DNA of 55,216 nucleotides from Candidatus Eiseniibacteriota bacterium (GTDB lineage Bacteria; Eisenbacteria; RBG-16-71-46; CAIMUX01), in NCBI GenBank assembly GCA_029569475.1, contig JAKQSZ010000015.1, positions 1 through 55,216 on the forward strand, in the 5' to 3' direction. The notes below the pieces were generated by a model, which was not told the DNA's origin, searched no databases, and saw only the letters and a program-made list of their open reading frames with translations. The stretch's first letter is position 1, and every line of letters begins with the position of its first letter. Shown here piece after piece: positions 7,757-15,922 of the stretch. The position numbers were made by a program, and so were the translations under genes.

Positions 7757-10700
7757 ATGCCGACACCACAGCTCATCGATCCGGAGACCCGCCGCATCGT
7801 CGATGCGGCGAGCGGCGTCTGGATCCGCCGGCTCATTGATCACTCGCGAGCCAACTCGCTGCTGTTCTACCGACCGCTCAAGGTCGGCACGCTGGAGCTG
7901 ACGAGCCATCCGGAAGCCGTCCGGCGTCTGCTGGAGGGCGAGGCGCTCGGATCGGACGAGCTGCCCGTTCCACCCGCTGCGCCGGGGACCGGATCGGCCG
8001 GACCCTTGACTCCCTCAGCCGGACCCTCGACCCGATCGGCCCCGGCCGAAGAGGACGCGCGTCACCAGGCGCAGGCTGCCCTGCTGGCCCTCCAACGCAA
8101 GGCGCTGAGCAACCTCGAGGAGAAGGGCATCGAGACGCTCTTCCTGGCCCTGGGCATGGCGGTGTGGCCGGCCGCCGACGGAGGCCGGCCGCACGCGGCG
8201 CCCGTGCTGCTGGTCCCCGCGAAGATCGAGAGCCGCCGGGGAGGCGAGAACCTGCGGCTGCGGGTCACGGGCGAGCCCCAGATGAACACGGTGCTGCTCT
8301 ACGTGCTGGAGGAGGATTGCGACCTGCGCATCTCCGCCGAGTCGATCCTCGGCGAGTGCAGCCACGAGGAGGATGACGGCTGGCGCGTCGATCCGGAGTG
8401 CGTGTTCGCCCGGCTGGGCGCGGAGGTCTCCGGGATCCCGGGGTTCTCCGTGGAGCGGAGAGCCGTCGTGGCCAACTTCCACTTCGCGAAGATGGCCATG
8501 GTCGAGGACATCCGGAAAAACGGCGAGCTCCTCGGGAGCAGCCCGCTCATCGCCGCGATCGCCGGACACGCCGGCTCGCGCGCCCAGATGGCGGCGGCGC
8601 AGGTCGAGGTTGAGCCCGCCGAGCTGGACCAGAGGCCCGCGAGTTCCGACTACCTGGTGCTGGACGCCGACTCCACGCAGCACCGGGCCATCGTGCTCGT
8701 CGGGATGGGACAGAACGGCGTGATCCAAGGCGCGCCCGGCACGGGGAAGAGCCAGACCATCAGCAATCTCATCGCCCAGAGCATCGCCGACGGGAGGCGT
8801 GTCCTCTTCGTCGCCGAGAAGCGGGCCGCCCTCGAGGCCGTCATCAAGCGGCTCAATCACCCGGATGTCGCCCTGGGCCACCTGGTGCTGGACCTGCACG
8901 GGGCCTCGGTCTCGCGCAAAGAGGTCATGGCCCGCATCGCCGGCGGTCTGGAGCAGATCCGGCAGGCCGCCCCGCCGCCGGGCGTGGAGGAGATCCACCG
9001 CGAGTTCGAGTCCCGCCGCGGGCAGCTGAACGAACACGCCCGCCGGATCAACTCGCCTCGGCAGCCGACGGGTCTCTCGGTCCATCAGATGATCGGCCGG
9101 CTCCTTCGCCTGCCCGCGGCCGCCCGGTCCGATCTCCGCATCGGCGGCGAGGCGCTCGCCGCGCTCGAGCCGGTCCGGCTCGCCGAGGTGCGCCGGCACC
9201 TGCGCGAGGGGGCGAGCCACCCGCGGCTTCTGCTCGGCAGCGATCCATCTCCGTGGAACAACGCCGCCCTCCCGGACGGCCCGACGGCGCAGGAGATGCT
9301 CGACCTCGCCGGACGCCTGGCCGATGCGTTGTGGCCGGCGCTGCAACGCGCGCTCGGTCCGGTCGTCGCGGCCGCGGGCGTGCCGGCTCCGCCGACGCTC
9401 GAACGGGCGGCTGCCCTTCTCTCCCTGCTTCGAGACACGCGGCGCCTGCGGGAGAACTACGGAACGGACATCTTCCAGGCGCAGCCGGCCACGCTTGCCG
9501 CCGGCCTCGCCTCGGCGGAGCGCGGGGGGTTGGCCCGTGTCTGGGCGTATCTGACGAACAGCCGCTACCGCGCCGCGCGCGCGAGATTGCTCGGGCTCCG
9601 CACGTCGCCCGCCCCGGCTCCCCTGCTGCTGCAGGAAGCCCGCCAGGCGGCCAGCCTGGTCAGCCTCTGGGCTCAGTTCGGGGGCGCCGTTCGGGAGGTC
9701 GATCCGGGCGAGGCGCTCGCGGCGCAGGAGGCGCTCTTCCAGGCCCTCCGTCAGCTCGGGCCGGTTCTGGACGGGCCGGCCCTGGCCGAGCAGCCCCTGG
9801 AGGATGTCGCGCGGCGGCTGGCCGATCTCGCGCGCGACACGAGGACGCCGTTGCTGCTCCCCGCCATCCACCTGGCTCGCCGGGAGCTGCAGGCGGCGGG
9901 GCTGGCCCGCCTGCTCGACGACCTCCGCTCCCATCCGATCCCGCCCGAGCAGTGGTCGGAGCGGTTGGAGTACATCTGGCTGCATTCCACGCTCGACCAG
10001 GCGATCTCGACCGAGCCGGCCCTGGCCGGCTTCAAGGGACGGACGCACGAACAGCTGATCGCGGAATTCGTGCGCCTCGACAAGGAGAGGGTCCGGCTGG
10101 CGGCGGACCGGGTCCGGAGGCTCCACGCGACTCGTGCCATCGAGGCGATGAACCAGCACTTCGACCAACAGGACCTGGTCAAGCGCGAGGCGGCCAAGCG
10201 GTCCCGGCACCTGCCGCTGCGGGATCTGCTGGCCCAGGCGCCCGACGTGTTGACCCGGATTGCGCCGTGCTGGGTCGCGAGCCCTCTCTCCGTCTCCCAG
10301 TTGCTGGACGGCGGCGCCCGGCACTTCGACCTGGTCGTCTTCGACGAGGCCTCGCAGGTCCTTCCGGAAGAGGCCATTCCGTCGCTTTATCGCGCCGGGC
10401 AGGTCGTCGTCGCCGGCGATCGGCATCAGCTTCCTCCGACCACCTTCTTCGCCACCGCCGTCGAGGGCGAGGATGAGGTGGCCGTCGAGGATGAGGCGGA
10501 GCGGCAGGCTCTGCAGACGGCGGCCGCCGCGATCGGCGGGTTCGAGAGCCTGCTGGCCACGCTGGAGGCGTTCCTGCCGAACTGGCTGCTGGCGTGGCAC
10601 TACCGTTCGGAAGACGAGCGCCTGATCGCCTTCAGCAACCACCACATCTACGACGGACGGCTGGTGACTTTCCCGAGCGTGCGCTCCGGCACGGTCGTGA

Positions 10701-11902
10701 GCCACACGCTGGTGCCGCACGATCCGTCGACCGGGTCACAGGAAGAGAGCGCCTCGCGCGAGGTGGACGAGGTGGTCCGGCAGGTGCTGCGCCACGCCGA
10801 GTCGCGGCCGCGAGAGTCGCTCGGGGTGATCGCGATGGGCATCAAGCACGCCAACCGCGTGCAGGCCGCCCTCGACACCGCGCTGGAGACGAGGCCGGAC
10901 CTGGCCGGCTTCTTCACGCTCGAAAAGGAGGACCGGTTCTTCATCAAGAACCTCGAAACCGTTCAGGGAGACGAGCGCGACGCCATCATCCTGACCGTCG
11001 GCTACGGCAAGAACGCGAGCGGCGACCTGCCGCACCGGTTCGGTCCCCTGACGCACGAGAGCGGACACCGAAGGCTGAATGTCGCGGTCACCCGGGCCCG
11101 GCGGCGCATGCATGTGGTCAGCTCGTTCTCCCATCAGGAGATCAACCTGGAGCGCTCGGGGAGCCGCGGGGTGCAGCTGCTCAAGGCCTACCTGGAGTAC
11201 GCTGTCAACGGTGGATCCCGCCTGCCGGAGAGCGAGAAGGCCGGGGAGGTTCCTCTCAACGACTTCGAGGCGGACATCCGGGATGCGCTCGAGCAGAGAG
11301 GCATCCGCACCCGGCCGCAGTTCGGTTCCTCGCGCTATCGCATCGACCTGGTCGCCATGCATTCGGCACGGCCGGGCCGTCCGGTGCTCGCCATCGAGTG
11401 CGACGGCGCCACGTATCACTCCAGCCACACGGCGCGGGATCGGGACAGGCTCAGGCAGGCGAACCTGATGCGACTGGGCTGGCGCTTTCACAGGATCTGG
11501 AGCACGGACTGGTTCTACAACCGTGAGCAGGAGGCTGAGCACGCGGTCAACGCGTATCAGGACGCGGTGCGACACGCCGACCTCGAAGACGCCGGGGGAG
11601 CGGAAGCTCCGGCGGACACCGCGCGGTCAGGGGCCCCTCCGGCGCGGCCCTCCCCGCGGCGGGCCGAGCGCGGCCCCCAGCCGGCCCTCCGCGAGCGGGA
11701 AAGCATCGAGCAGTACACGGAGCGGGAGCTCCTGCAACTGGCCGACTGGGTCCTGAGCGACGGGCTGAACCGGACGGACGAGGAGATCGTGCGGGAGATG
11801 TTCGAAGCGCTGCCGTTCGCCCGAATGGGCGCGAGGATCCGCAGCCGGCTCGAGTCCATTGCGAGGAGGCTGCGACAACGCCGGTCACAGGCTCTGGACT
11901 GA
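7757..11902 (+). CDS. DUF4011-helicase-Vsr-like nuclease (predicted phage defence)
   Basis: This single protein of 1381 residues has three parts. The N-terminus matches DUF4011, with R-R-L-I-D-H-S-R-A-N-S-L-L-F-Y-R at ~24-39. The middle is a superfamily 1 (Upf1-like) helicase: Walker A G-A-P-G-T-G-K-S near 325, Walker B V-V-F-D-E-A-S near 861, G-D-R-H-Q-L-P-P near 888 and motif VI V-A-V-T-R-A-R-R near 1110. The C-terminus is a Vsr/MTES_1575-type PD-(D/E)xK nuclease: Y-R-I-D-L-V, A-I-E-C-D-G-A-T-Y-H near 1212, G-W-R-F-H-R-I-W near 1241. This architecture is known among predicted single-gene antiphage systems (Hhe type); activity here is inferred. The ATG at 7757 has only a GAGG upstream. A better ribosome binding site precedes an ATG at 7533 in another frame. 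Neighbours are housekeeping genes, so it is not in an obvious defence island. Confidence 0.85.
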   Translation: MPTPQLIDPETRRIVDAASGVWIRRLIDHSRANSLLFYRPLKVGTLELTSHPEAVRRLLEGEALGSDELPVPPAAPGTGSAGPLTPSAGPSTRSAPAEEDARHQAQAALLALQRKALSNLEEKGIETLFLALGMAVWPAADGGRPHAAPVLLVPAKIESRRGGENLRLRVTGEPQMNTVLLYVLEEDCDLRISAESILGECSHEEDDGWRVDPECVFARLGAEVSGIPGFSVERRAVVANFHFAKMAMVEDIRKNGELLGSSPLIAAIAGHAGSRAQMAAAQVEVEPAELDQRPASSDYLVLDADSTQHRAIVLVGMGQNGVIQGAPGTGKSQTISNLIAQSIADGRRVLFVAEKRAALEAVIKRLNHPDVALGHLVLDLHGASVSRKEVMARIAGGLEQIRQAAPPPGVEEIHREFESRRGQLNEHARRINSPRQPTGLSVHQMIGRLLRLPAAARSDLRIGGEALAALEPVRLAEVRRHLREGASHPRLLLGSDPSPWNNAALPDGPTAQEMLDLAGRLADALWPALQRALGPVVAAAGVPAPPTLERAAALLSLLRDTRRLRENYGTDIFQAQPATLAAGLASAERGGLARVWAYLTNSRYRAARARLLGLRTSPAPAPLLLQEARQAASLVSLWAQFGGAVREVDPGEALAAQEALFQALRQLGPVLDGPALAEQPLEDVARRLADLARDTRTPLLLPAIHLARRELQAAGLARLLDDLRSHPIPPEQWSERLEYIWLHSTLDQAISTEPALAGFKGRTHEQLIAEFVRLDKERVRLAADRVRRLHATRAIEAMNQHFDQQDLVKREAAKRSRHLPLRDLLAQAPDVLTRIAPCWVASPLSVSQLLDGGARHFDLVVFDEASQVLPEEAIPSLYRAGQVVVAGDRHQLPPTTFFATAVEGEDEVAVEDEAERQALQTAAAAIGGFESLLATLEAFLPNWLLAWHYRSEDERLIAFSNHHIYDGRLVTFPSVRSGTVVSHTLVPHDPSTGSQEESASREVDEVVRQVLRHAESRPRESLGVIAMGIKHANRVQAALDTALETRPDLAGFFTLEKEDRFFIKNLETVQGDERDAIILTVGYGKNASGDLPHRFGPLTHESGHRRLNVAVTRARRRMHVVSSFSHQEINLERSGSRGVQLLKAYLEYAVNGGSRLPESEKAGEVPLNDFEADIRDALEQRGIRTRPQFGSSRYRIDLVAMHSARPGRPVLAIECDGATYHSSHTARDRDRLRQANLMRLGWRFHRIWSTDWFYNREQEAEHAVNAYQDAVRHADLEDAGGAEAPADTARSGAPPARPSPRRAERGPQPALRERESIEQYTERELLQLADWVLSDGLNRTDEEIVREMFEALPFARMGARIRSRLESIARRLRQRRSQALD

Positions 11903-11966
11903 GGAGACGGCCAGGCCCACCGGCCGCAGGCTCTGGACTGAGGAGACGGCCACCGTCCACCGGCCG
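11888..11966. repeat. 39-bp tandem duplication over a stop codon
   Basis: A 26-base core (11888-11913) is repeated exactly at 11927-11952, and the flanks also match, so a unit of 39-40 bases is duplicated. The first copy contains the last codons and the TGA of the helicase-nuclease gene. The second fills the gap to the convergent glycosylase gene. Confidence 0.85.
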
Positions 11967-11967
11967 C

Positions 11968-12723
11968 TCAAGGCCGCGAGACGTGACGGTTTCCGCGAAG
12001 ATAGAACCGCAGCAGCCGGCGGGCCCAGGGCCCGGCGTAGTCCACCCCGATCCGGGGTCGGCGGACGATGACGCCGCGGGGTGCGCGCGCCGGCTCACCC
12101 GGACGGGACGCTCCGCGGCCTGGATCATCTTCCGCCTCGGCGATCCAGATGGTGTCGCCCAGCAGGTCCCCGCCGTCGTGACGCCGGTCGATCTCCAGCG
12201 CCTTGCAGAGGAGCCCGGGACCGTGGGTTCGGCCCTCGATGCCGTGGACCGGTTCGAGAGCGCGCAGCAGCACGGCAGTACCGGCGCCGCCTCCTTCGGT
12301 GACCACGTTCACGCAGTAGTACATGCCGTAGATCATGTACACATAGAGATGCCCGGCAGGGCCCCACATGGCCTGGTTGCGCGGGGTCCGGCCCCGGGCA
12401 GTGTGGGCGGCCAGGTCGCGCGGCCCCAGGTAGGCCTCGACCTCCACGATGCGGCCGATCCGAACGCCAGCCGGGCGGAGCATCATCGCCGGCGCCGGTC
12501 CGCCGGCAGCGGGTCCGTCGGCAGCGGGTCCGCCGGCCGGTCCGCCCGAGTCCGGTGCGCCCGTCCCCCGTCGCACGAGGTACTTCCCGAGAAGCTCCCG
12601 GGCCACCGTCACGGTGTCGCGGGCGTAGAACTCGCGGGGGAGCCGGACCAGTCGCGACGGGATCGGCGGAGACAGGCCCGCAGTCCAGGCGGCGCCCTGC
12701 GGCCGGCCCGGCGGGCGGGTCAC
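11968..12723 (-). CDS. 3-methyladenine DNA glycosylase (AAG/MPG family)
   Basis: This enzyme removes alkylated purines from DNA in base-excision repair. The 251-residue protein shows the family pattern: F-Y-x-R-D-T-V-x-V-A-R-E-L-L-G-K-Y-L near 32, the catalytic I-V-E-V-E-A-Y-L-G-P near 93, D-x-A-A-H-T-A-R-G-R-T-P-R-N, the Y-V-Y-x-I-Y-G-M-Y-Y-C-V-N-V-V DNA-intercalating region and a final G-V-D-Y-A-G. Residues ~53-80 are a Gly-Pro-Ala linker coded by 15-bp repeats that the family normally lacks. The GTG start overlaps the stop of the upstream membrane gene as GTGA, so translation is probably coupled. It is the last gene of the long minus-strand run from 18276. A moderate extra N-terminal tail of ~25 residues may mean a later true start. 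Confidence 0.9.
   Translation of the reverse strand: MTRPPGRPQGAAWTAGLSPPIPSRLVRLPREFYARDTVTVARELLGKYLVRRGTGAPDSGGPAGGPAADGPAAGGPAPAMMLRPAGVRIGRIVEVEAYLGPRDLAAHTARGRTPRNQAMWGPAGHLYVYMIYGMYYCVNVVTEGGGAGTAVLLRALEPVHGIEGRTHGPGLLCKALEIDRRHDGGDLLGDTIWIAEAEDDPGRGASRPGEPARAPRGVIVRRPRIGVDYAGPWARRLLRFYLRGNRHVSRP
12497..12541. repeat. 15-bp tandem repeats inside glycosylase gene
   Basis: Three near-identical 15-base units (12497, 12512, 12527) code for Gly-Pro-Ala repeats that form an insertion between the N-terminal helix and the catalytic core of the glycosylase. Confidence 0.7.
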
Positions 12724-13376
12724 GAGGGGTAGCCGCGCAGCAGACCGCCGATCCAGTCGTTGACCAGGAAGTTCATCCGGCCGATCAAGAGCGAGATCCG
12801 GCCCATCACGGTGTAGCCGAAGGCCGCGCCGAAGCCGAGCATGAGGTACCAGACCCCCAGGCGGCTCACCTTGCCGACCGCTCCCCGGTGTTCCAGCGAG
12901 AAGAAGAAGTAGACCAGCACCGCGAGCACGCCGACGAAGACCACCAGCGCATTGAGGAAGCCGCCCCAGTCGAACTGCCCGCCAGCGGTGGAAACGAGAT
13001 CGATCATGGTGGCGCCGCTTTGCGGAAGGACCTCGCCGTGCAGCTTCTGCACCATGTTGACGCCGGTGTAGTAGCCGACATAGATGGCGAGGGAGAGCCG
13101 CGCCATCCAGGCGACCTTCGGGACGTAGCGGGTATACAGGTTCAGTCCGATGAGCGCGGCGAAGATCAGGTCGAGGTTCCCGACGAAGTCCTCCATGAGG
13201 GGGATCACCAGGTTGGGCTTGATCGTCTGGTCGGCCGTCTGGCCGACGTAGTAGCCCAGGGAGACCCCGGCGAAGAGCGCCTCCGCGAACCGGAAGAACG
13301 GATTGTCCCGGTAGAGAAAGCTGAAGATGCAGAGCGTCAGCAGGGCCGCGATCCAGGTCCCGATGATGTTTTCCAT
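12720..13376 (-). CDS. Six-helix membrane protein of unknown cluster (D)
   Basis: This is a 218-residue integral membrane protein with about six predicted helices, the first starting at residue 4 and the last near 185-205. I recognise no enzyme motif. It is the fourth of four adjacent membrane genes and starts 11 bases after the two-helix protein that ends at 13388. Its stop overlaps the GTG of the glycosylase. The ATG at 13376 has GGGGGA three bases upstream. In the cluster a protein with a soluble domain precedes each multi-helix protein, so this one may be the membrane partner of the product of 13388-14281. Transport, sensing or envelope assembly are all possible; nothing in the sequence decides between them. 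Confidence 0.85.
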   Translation of the reverse strand: MENIIGTWIAALLTLCIFSFLYRDNPFFRFAEALFAGVSLGYYVGQTADQTIKPNLVIPLMEDFVGNLDLIFAALIGLNLYTRYVPKVAWMARLSLAIYVGYYTGVNMVQKLHGEVLPQSGATMIDLVSTAGGQFDWGGFLNALVVFVGVLAVLVYFFFSLEHRGAVGKVSRLGVWYLMLGFGAAFGYTVMGRISLLIGRMNFLVNDWIGGLLRGYPS

Positions 13377-13387
13377 GGTTCCCCCGG

Positions 13388-14281
13388 TCAGACCCTGGCC
13401 GCGCGCCGGCGGGACAGGAAGTAGGCCACGTTGCCGACGACGATGAAGAGAATGATGATGCTGTGGTCGATCGTCTGGACGTCCATCCCCTTCATGGCGT
13501 TGAAGCGGGTCGGATCGTTGTAGGGCGCGCTCACCGACGGATGGCCGTCCAACAGGAGGCGCTCGTACTCCGAGGCCCCCTTGAGGCCGCCCAGCAGTCC
13601 GATCATCTGCCCGGTGTTCAGGTAGGCATAGTACTTGGGCGCGGAGACGGCGGTGCAGCCGACCGCCACCGGAACGCCGAACTGCGAGTTGATGAGGTTG
13701 GCCCACCACTCGCCGATGACGCCGGTGGCCAGGCTGACGACCAGGGAGATGTCCTTGTAGTTGTGGACCCGCTGCATCAGCGGAAGCTGGCTCAACGGAT
13801 CGCCGTTGGCGTCGGTGGGAAAAACGCCGTGGATGTCCTCGCCCATCTGCTTCATCAGCGCCTGCGCGCCGTCCTTGTAGCCGAGGTTGACGAAGTCGAT
13901 GCCGTAGCGCAGGTGGGGGAACTCCGGGGCGACCTCGTTGAGCGCCTGGACGGCCAGGGCGCGGCCCCCGATCGGGTAGAGGGCAATGACCACGACCTTG
14001 ATCCCCCGGGTGAAGCAGTGGCGAAGGATGGCCGAGGCCATCGGCCCGTTCTCCGGGACGGTGGTGGGACCGAAGTCGAAGGAAAGCATGACGACGTCAT
14101 CCGGCGTGAGGCTCTCGATCTTGTCGTAGAGCTGCTGGACCGGCGGCGTGGTGGAGACGCCGAAGCCGATCGGATAGATGATCGGCAGGATCGTGCCCAG
14201 GCCGATGAGCAGGAAGACCCAGCGGCGGTCGAAGTTCCGCAGGGACTGCACCAGCCCGTTTCTTTTTCCCGTGCTCTCCAC
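13388..14281 (-). CDS. Two-helix membrane protein with Rossmann-like domain (C)
   Basis: The 297-residue protein has one helix near residues 20-45 and one at 265-285, with about 215 residues between them. The middle part alternates strands and helices: D-D-V-V-M-L-S-F-D-F-G-P at ~60-71, I-K-V-V-V-I-A-L-Y-P-I-G-G, L-R-Y-G-I-D-F-V-N-L-G-Y-K and I-S-L-V-V-S-L-A-T-G. Its second half resembles the product of 15082-15888 by eye: I-G-E-W-W-A-N against I-G-S-F-F-A-E, then a G-C-T-A or A-G-T-A turn, an aromatic stretch, a K-G-x-D and the final helix. The start is GTG, with AGGAGGG upstream. It lies eight bases after gene B and 11 before gene D. The function is unknown. Confidence 0.85.
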   Translation of the reverse strand: MESTGKRNGLVQSLRNFDRRWVFLLIGLGTILPIIYPIGFGVSTTPPVQQLYDKIESLTPDDVVMLSFDFGPTTVPENGPMASAILRHCFTRGIKVVVIALYPIGGRALAVQALNEVAPEFPHLRYGIDFVNLGYKDGAQALMKQMGEDIHGVFPTDANGDPLSQLPLMQRVHNYKDISLVVSLATGVIGEWWANLINSQFGVPVAVGCTAVSAPKYYAYLNTGQMIGLLGGLKGASEYERLLLDGHPSVSAPYNDPTRFNAMKGMDVQTIDHSIIILFIVVGNVAYFLSRRRAARV

Positions 14282-14289
14282 GATCCCTC

Positions 14290-14985
14290 CTACTCGCTCT
14301 TTTCCAGCCCGAGATACGAACGTTCAATGCCCAGAATGACCCGCAGGGAGAGCGAGGCCGCGCCCAGGGCCGCCCCGATCAGGATGCCCCGCTGCGCCGC
14401 CGTGTTCGGCTTGTCCATGAGCCACTCCGTGAAGGAAGCCAGGGCGCCGGGGCGGACGGCCGAGCTGATCGCGTCTCCCACCGGAATGCGGCCGATCATG
14501 ACCAGCACCGCGGCGACCAGCAGGATCGTGGCCTCCAGGTTGCGCACGCGGAAGGCGCGGAAGGCGGCCGAGGCGATGTAGAAGGCGAGCAGGCTGAACA
14601 TGGTGGCTTGGAGGGGTTCGAAGAAGAAGCGGGTCACCCAGGCGAAGGGGGTGTAGCCGCCATCGGCCCGCAAGCCGATCCCCTGGAAGGGGCCGACCGA
14701 GAAGGCGCTGAGGATGCCGAAGATTCCCGGCACCAGCAGACCGACGAGGAGGCAGATGGCGTAGGGCCAGCCGGGGCCTCGCCGCTCGATCTTCTTCAGG
14801 TTGCCCTGGATGACATTGATCACGCCGAGCAGCAAAGCGAAGCCCGCCACGATCACCATCCACTTCTCGAGGCGATCGGTCGGAGCTTTCACGATGGTGG
14901 CCTCGGACGTGAAGAAGAAGGCCACGATCGGTATCATCCCGGCGATGAATGTCAGGATGAGGGGGAGCTGCAGCCGGAAGAACAT
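14290..14985 (-). CDS. Six-helix membrane protein of unknown cluster (B)
   Basis: This 231-residue protein has about six membrane helices (near 5-25, 40-60, 73-95, 125-145, 152-170 and 200-220) and short charged loops. I see no catalytic or transport motif. It follows the DUF6754-like gene by 96 bases and precedes gene C by eight. The ATG has GAGGAGAG upstream. It is likely the membrane partner of the DUF6754-like protein, mirroring the C-D pair downstream (inference from gene order only). Confidence 0.85.
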   Translation of the reverse strand: MFFRLQLPLILTFIAGMIPIVAFFFTSEATIVKAPTDRLEKWMVIVAGFALLLGVINVIQGNLKKIERRGPGWPYAICLLVGLLVPGIFGILSAFSVGPFQGIGLRADGGYTPFAWVTRFFFEPLQATMFSLLAFYIASAAFRAFRVRNLEATILLVAAVLVMIGRIPVGDAISSAVRPGALASFTEWLMDKPNTAAQRGILIGAALGAASLSLRVILGIERSYLGLEKSE

Positions 14986-15081
14986 CGGTCTCTCCTCGTC
15001 GCCAGGTCAATCGTATCAGTGACTCGTGGACGCCCGGTGGGCGTACCGCCGGATGATCATGGCATCGTCCGGGCGGGCCAT

Positions 15082-15888
15082 CTACCGAGCCTGGAACCAC
15101 GCCGCGAAAGCCGGCCAGTGGAAGGCTGTGGAACAGACCATGCCGATGATGATCAGGAGCGCGACCAGGGCCTTGGTGTAGTCCTGCCCCTTGATGCTCC
15201 CGAGCATGGCGGGATCTCGCGAAAGGTACGCGCCCGCGGCGTAGAGCTCCTCCCCGATCAGCGTGTAGTCGCAGGCGCAGACGAAGAAGGGCAGCTGGGC
15301 GATCTCGGCCGTGCCCGCGATCTGGATCGCGCCCGAGGCCTGCCCGGTCTCCGCCAGCAGAAGGGACTCGGCGAAGAACGAGCCGATGAGGAAGTTGGCC
15401 GCGGGCTTCTCTCGCACCATCACCCCGGAGACCGACGCCGTGTAGGCGAACTGGTCGTAGGTCACGTAATGCACCATCCCCTCGTTGTACAAGTCGGGGC
15501 GGCCTTCCTGCAGGTAGGCTTCCCGGACCGTCTCGCGGGCCGAGGCGAACGCCAGCGGGTCCTTGTTGGGCACGTCCAGCTCGGTGTTGTAGCGGGCCGT
15601 CAGGCGGGCCACGTGCTGCAGCACGGCCAGGGAGGCGATCGTCTGGTTGTCGTCGATCGACCCGATCCCGGGCACGTAGAGCACCTTCTTGCCCAGCTCG
15701 GTGGCGCGCCCCACCGCCTCGTCCACCGCATTGAGGCCGGCGATGCGGCGGATGAAGAGGTTGCGGTTCTGCCGGGCCGTGCGGATGAACCAGAGCACGA
15801 GGGCGCAGAAGACGATGAAAAGGACGAGAGCGTTCAGGCGGTCCCTGTCGAAGTAACCGGCGGCCTCGGCGGCCTGGGTTGGGTCCAT
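15082..15888 (-). CDS. DUF6754-like two-helix membrane protein (A)
   Basis: This 268-residue protein has an N-terminal helix (~20-38), a long soluble part and a C-terminal helix (~240-260). The soluble part contains K-V-L-Y-V-P-G-I-G-S-I-D-D-N-Q-T-I-A-S-L near 68, which I associate with DUF6754, and A-N-F-L-I-G-S-F-F-A-E-S near 163. A stretch I-A-G-T-A-E-I-A-Q-L-P-F-F-V-C-A-C-D-Y near 187 resembles the matching part of gene C. It is the first gene of the membrane cluster, 34 bases after metG. The ATG at 15888 has GAAGGG six bases upstream. No known function exists for this family that I can cite. Confidence 0.85.
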   Translation of the reverse strand: MDPTQAAEAAGYFDRDRLNALVLFIVFCALVLWFIRTARQNRNLFIRRIAGLNAVDEAVGRATELGKKVLYVPGIGSIDDNQTIASLAVLQHVARLTARYNTELDVPNKDPLAFASARETVREAYLQEGRPDLYNEGMVHYVTYDQFAYTASVSGVMVREKPAANFLIGSFFAESLLLAETGQASGAIQIAGTAEIAQLPFFVCACDYTLIGEELYAAGAYLSRDPAMLGSIKGQDYTKALVALLIIIGMVCSTAFHWPAFAAWFQAR

Positions 15889-15922
15889 GGGTTACCCTTC
15901 TGTTGACGGTCGCACGGCTGTT

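Noticed and set aside
7533..7901. 122-codon frame overlapping the helicase-nuclease start
   Set aside because: Only its ribosome binding site is convincing. The codons overlap the conserved DUF4011 start and resemble no protein, so I list it as an observation and not as a gene.
8015..10720. 901-codon open frame on the minus strand
   Set aside because: It is antisense to the helicase-nuclease gene, whose motifs are intact; the frame is a GC artefact.
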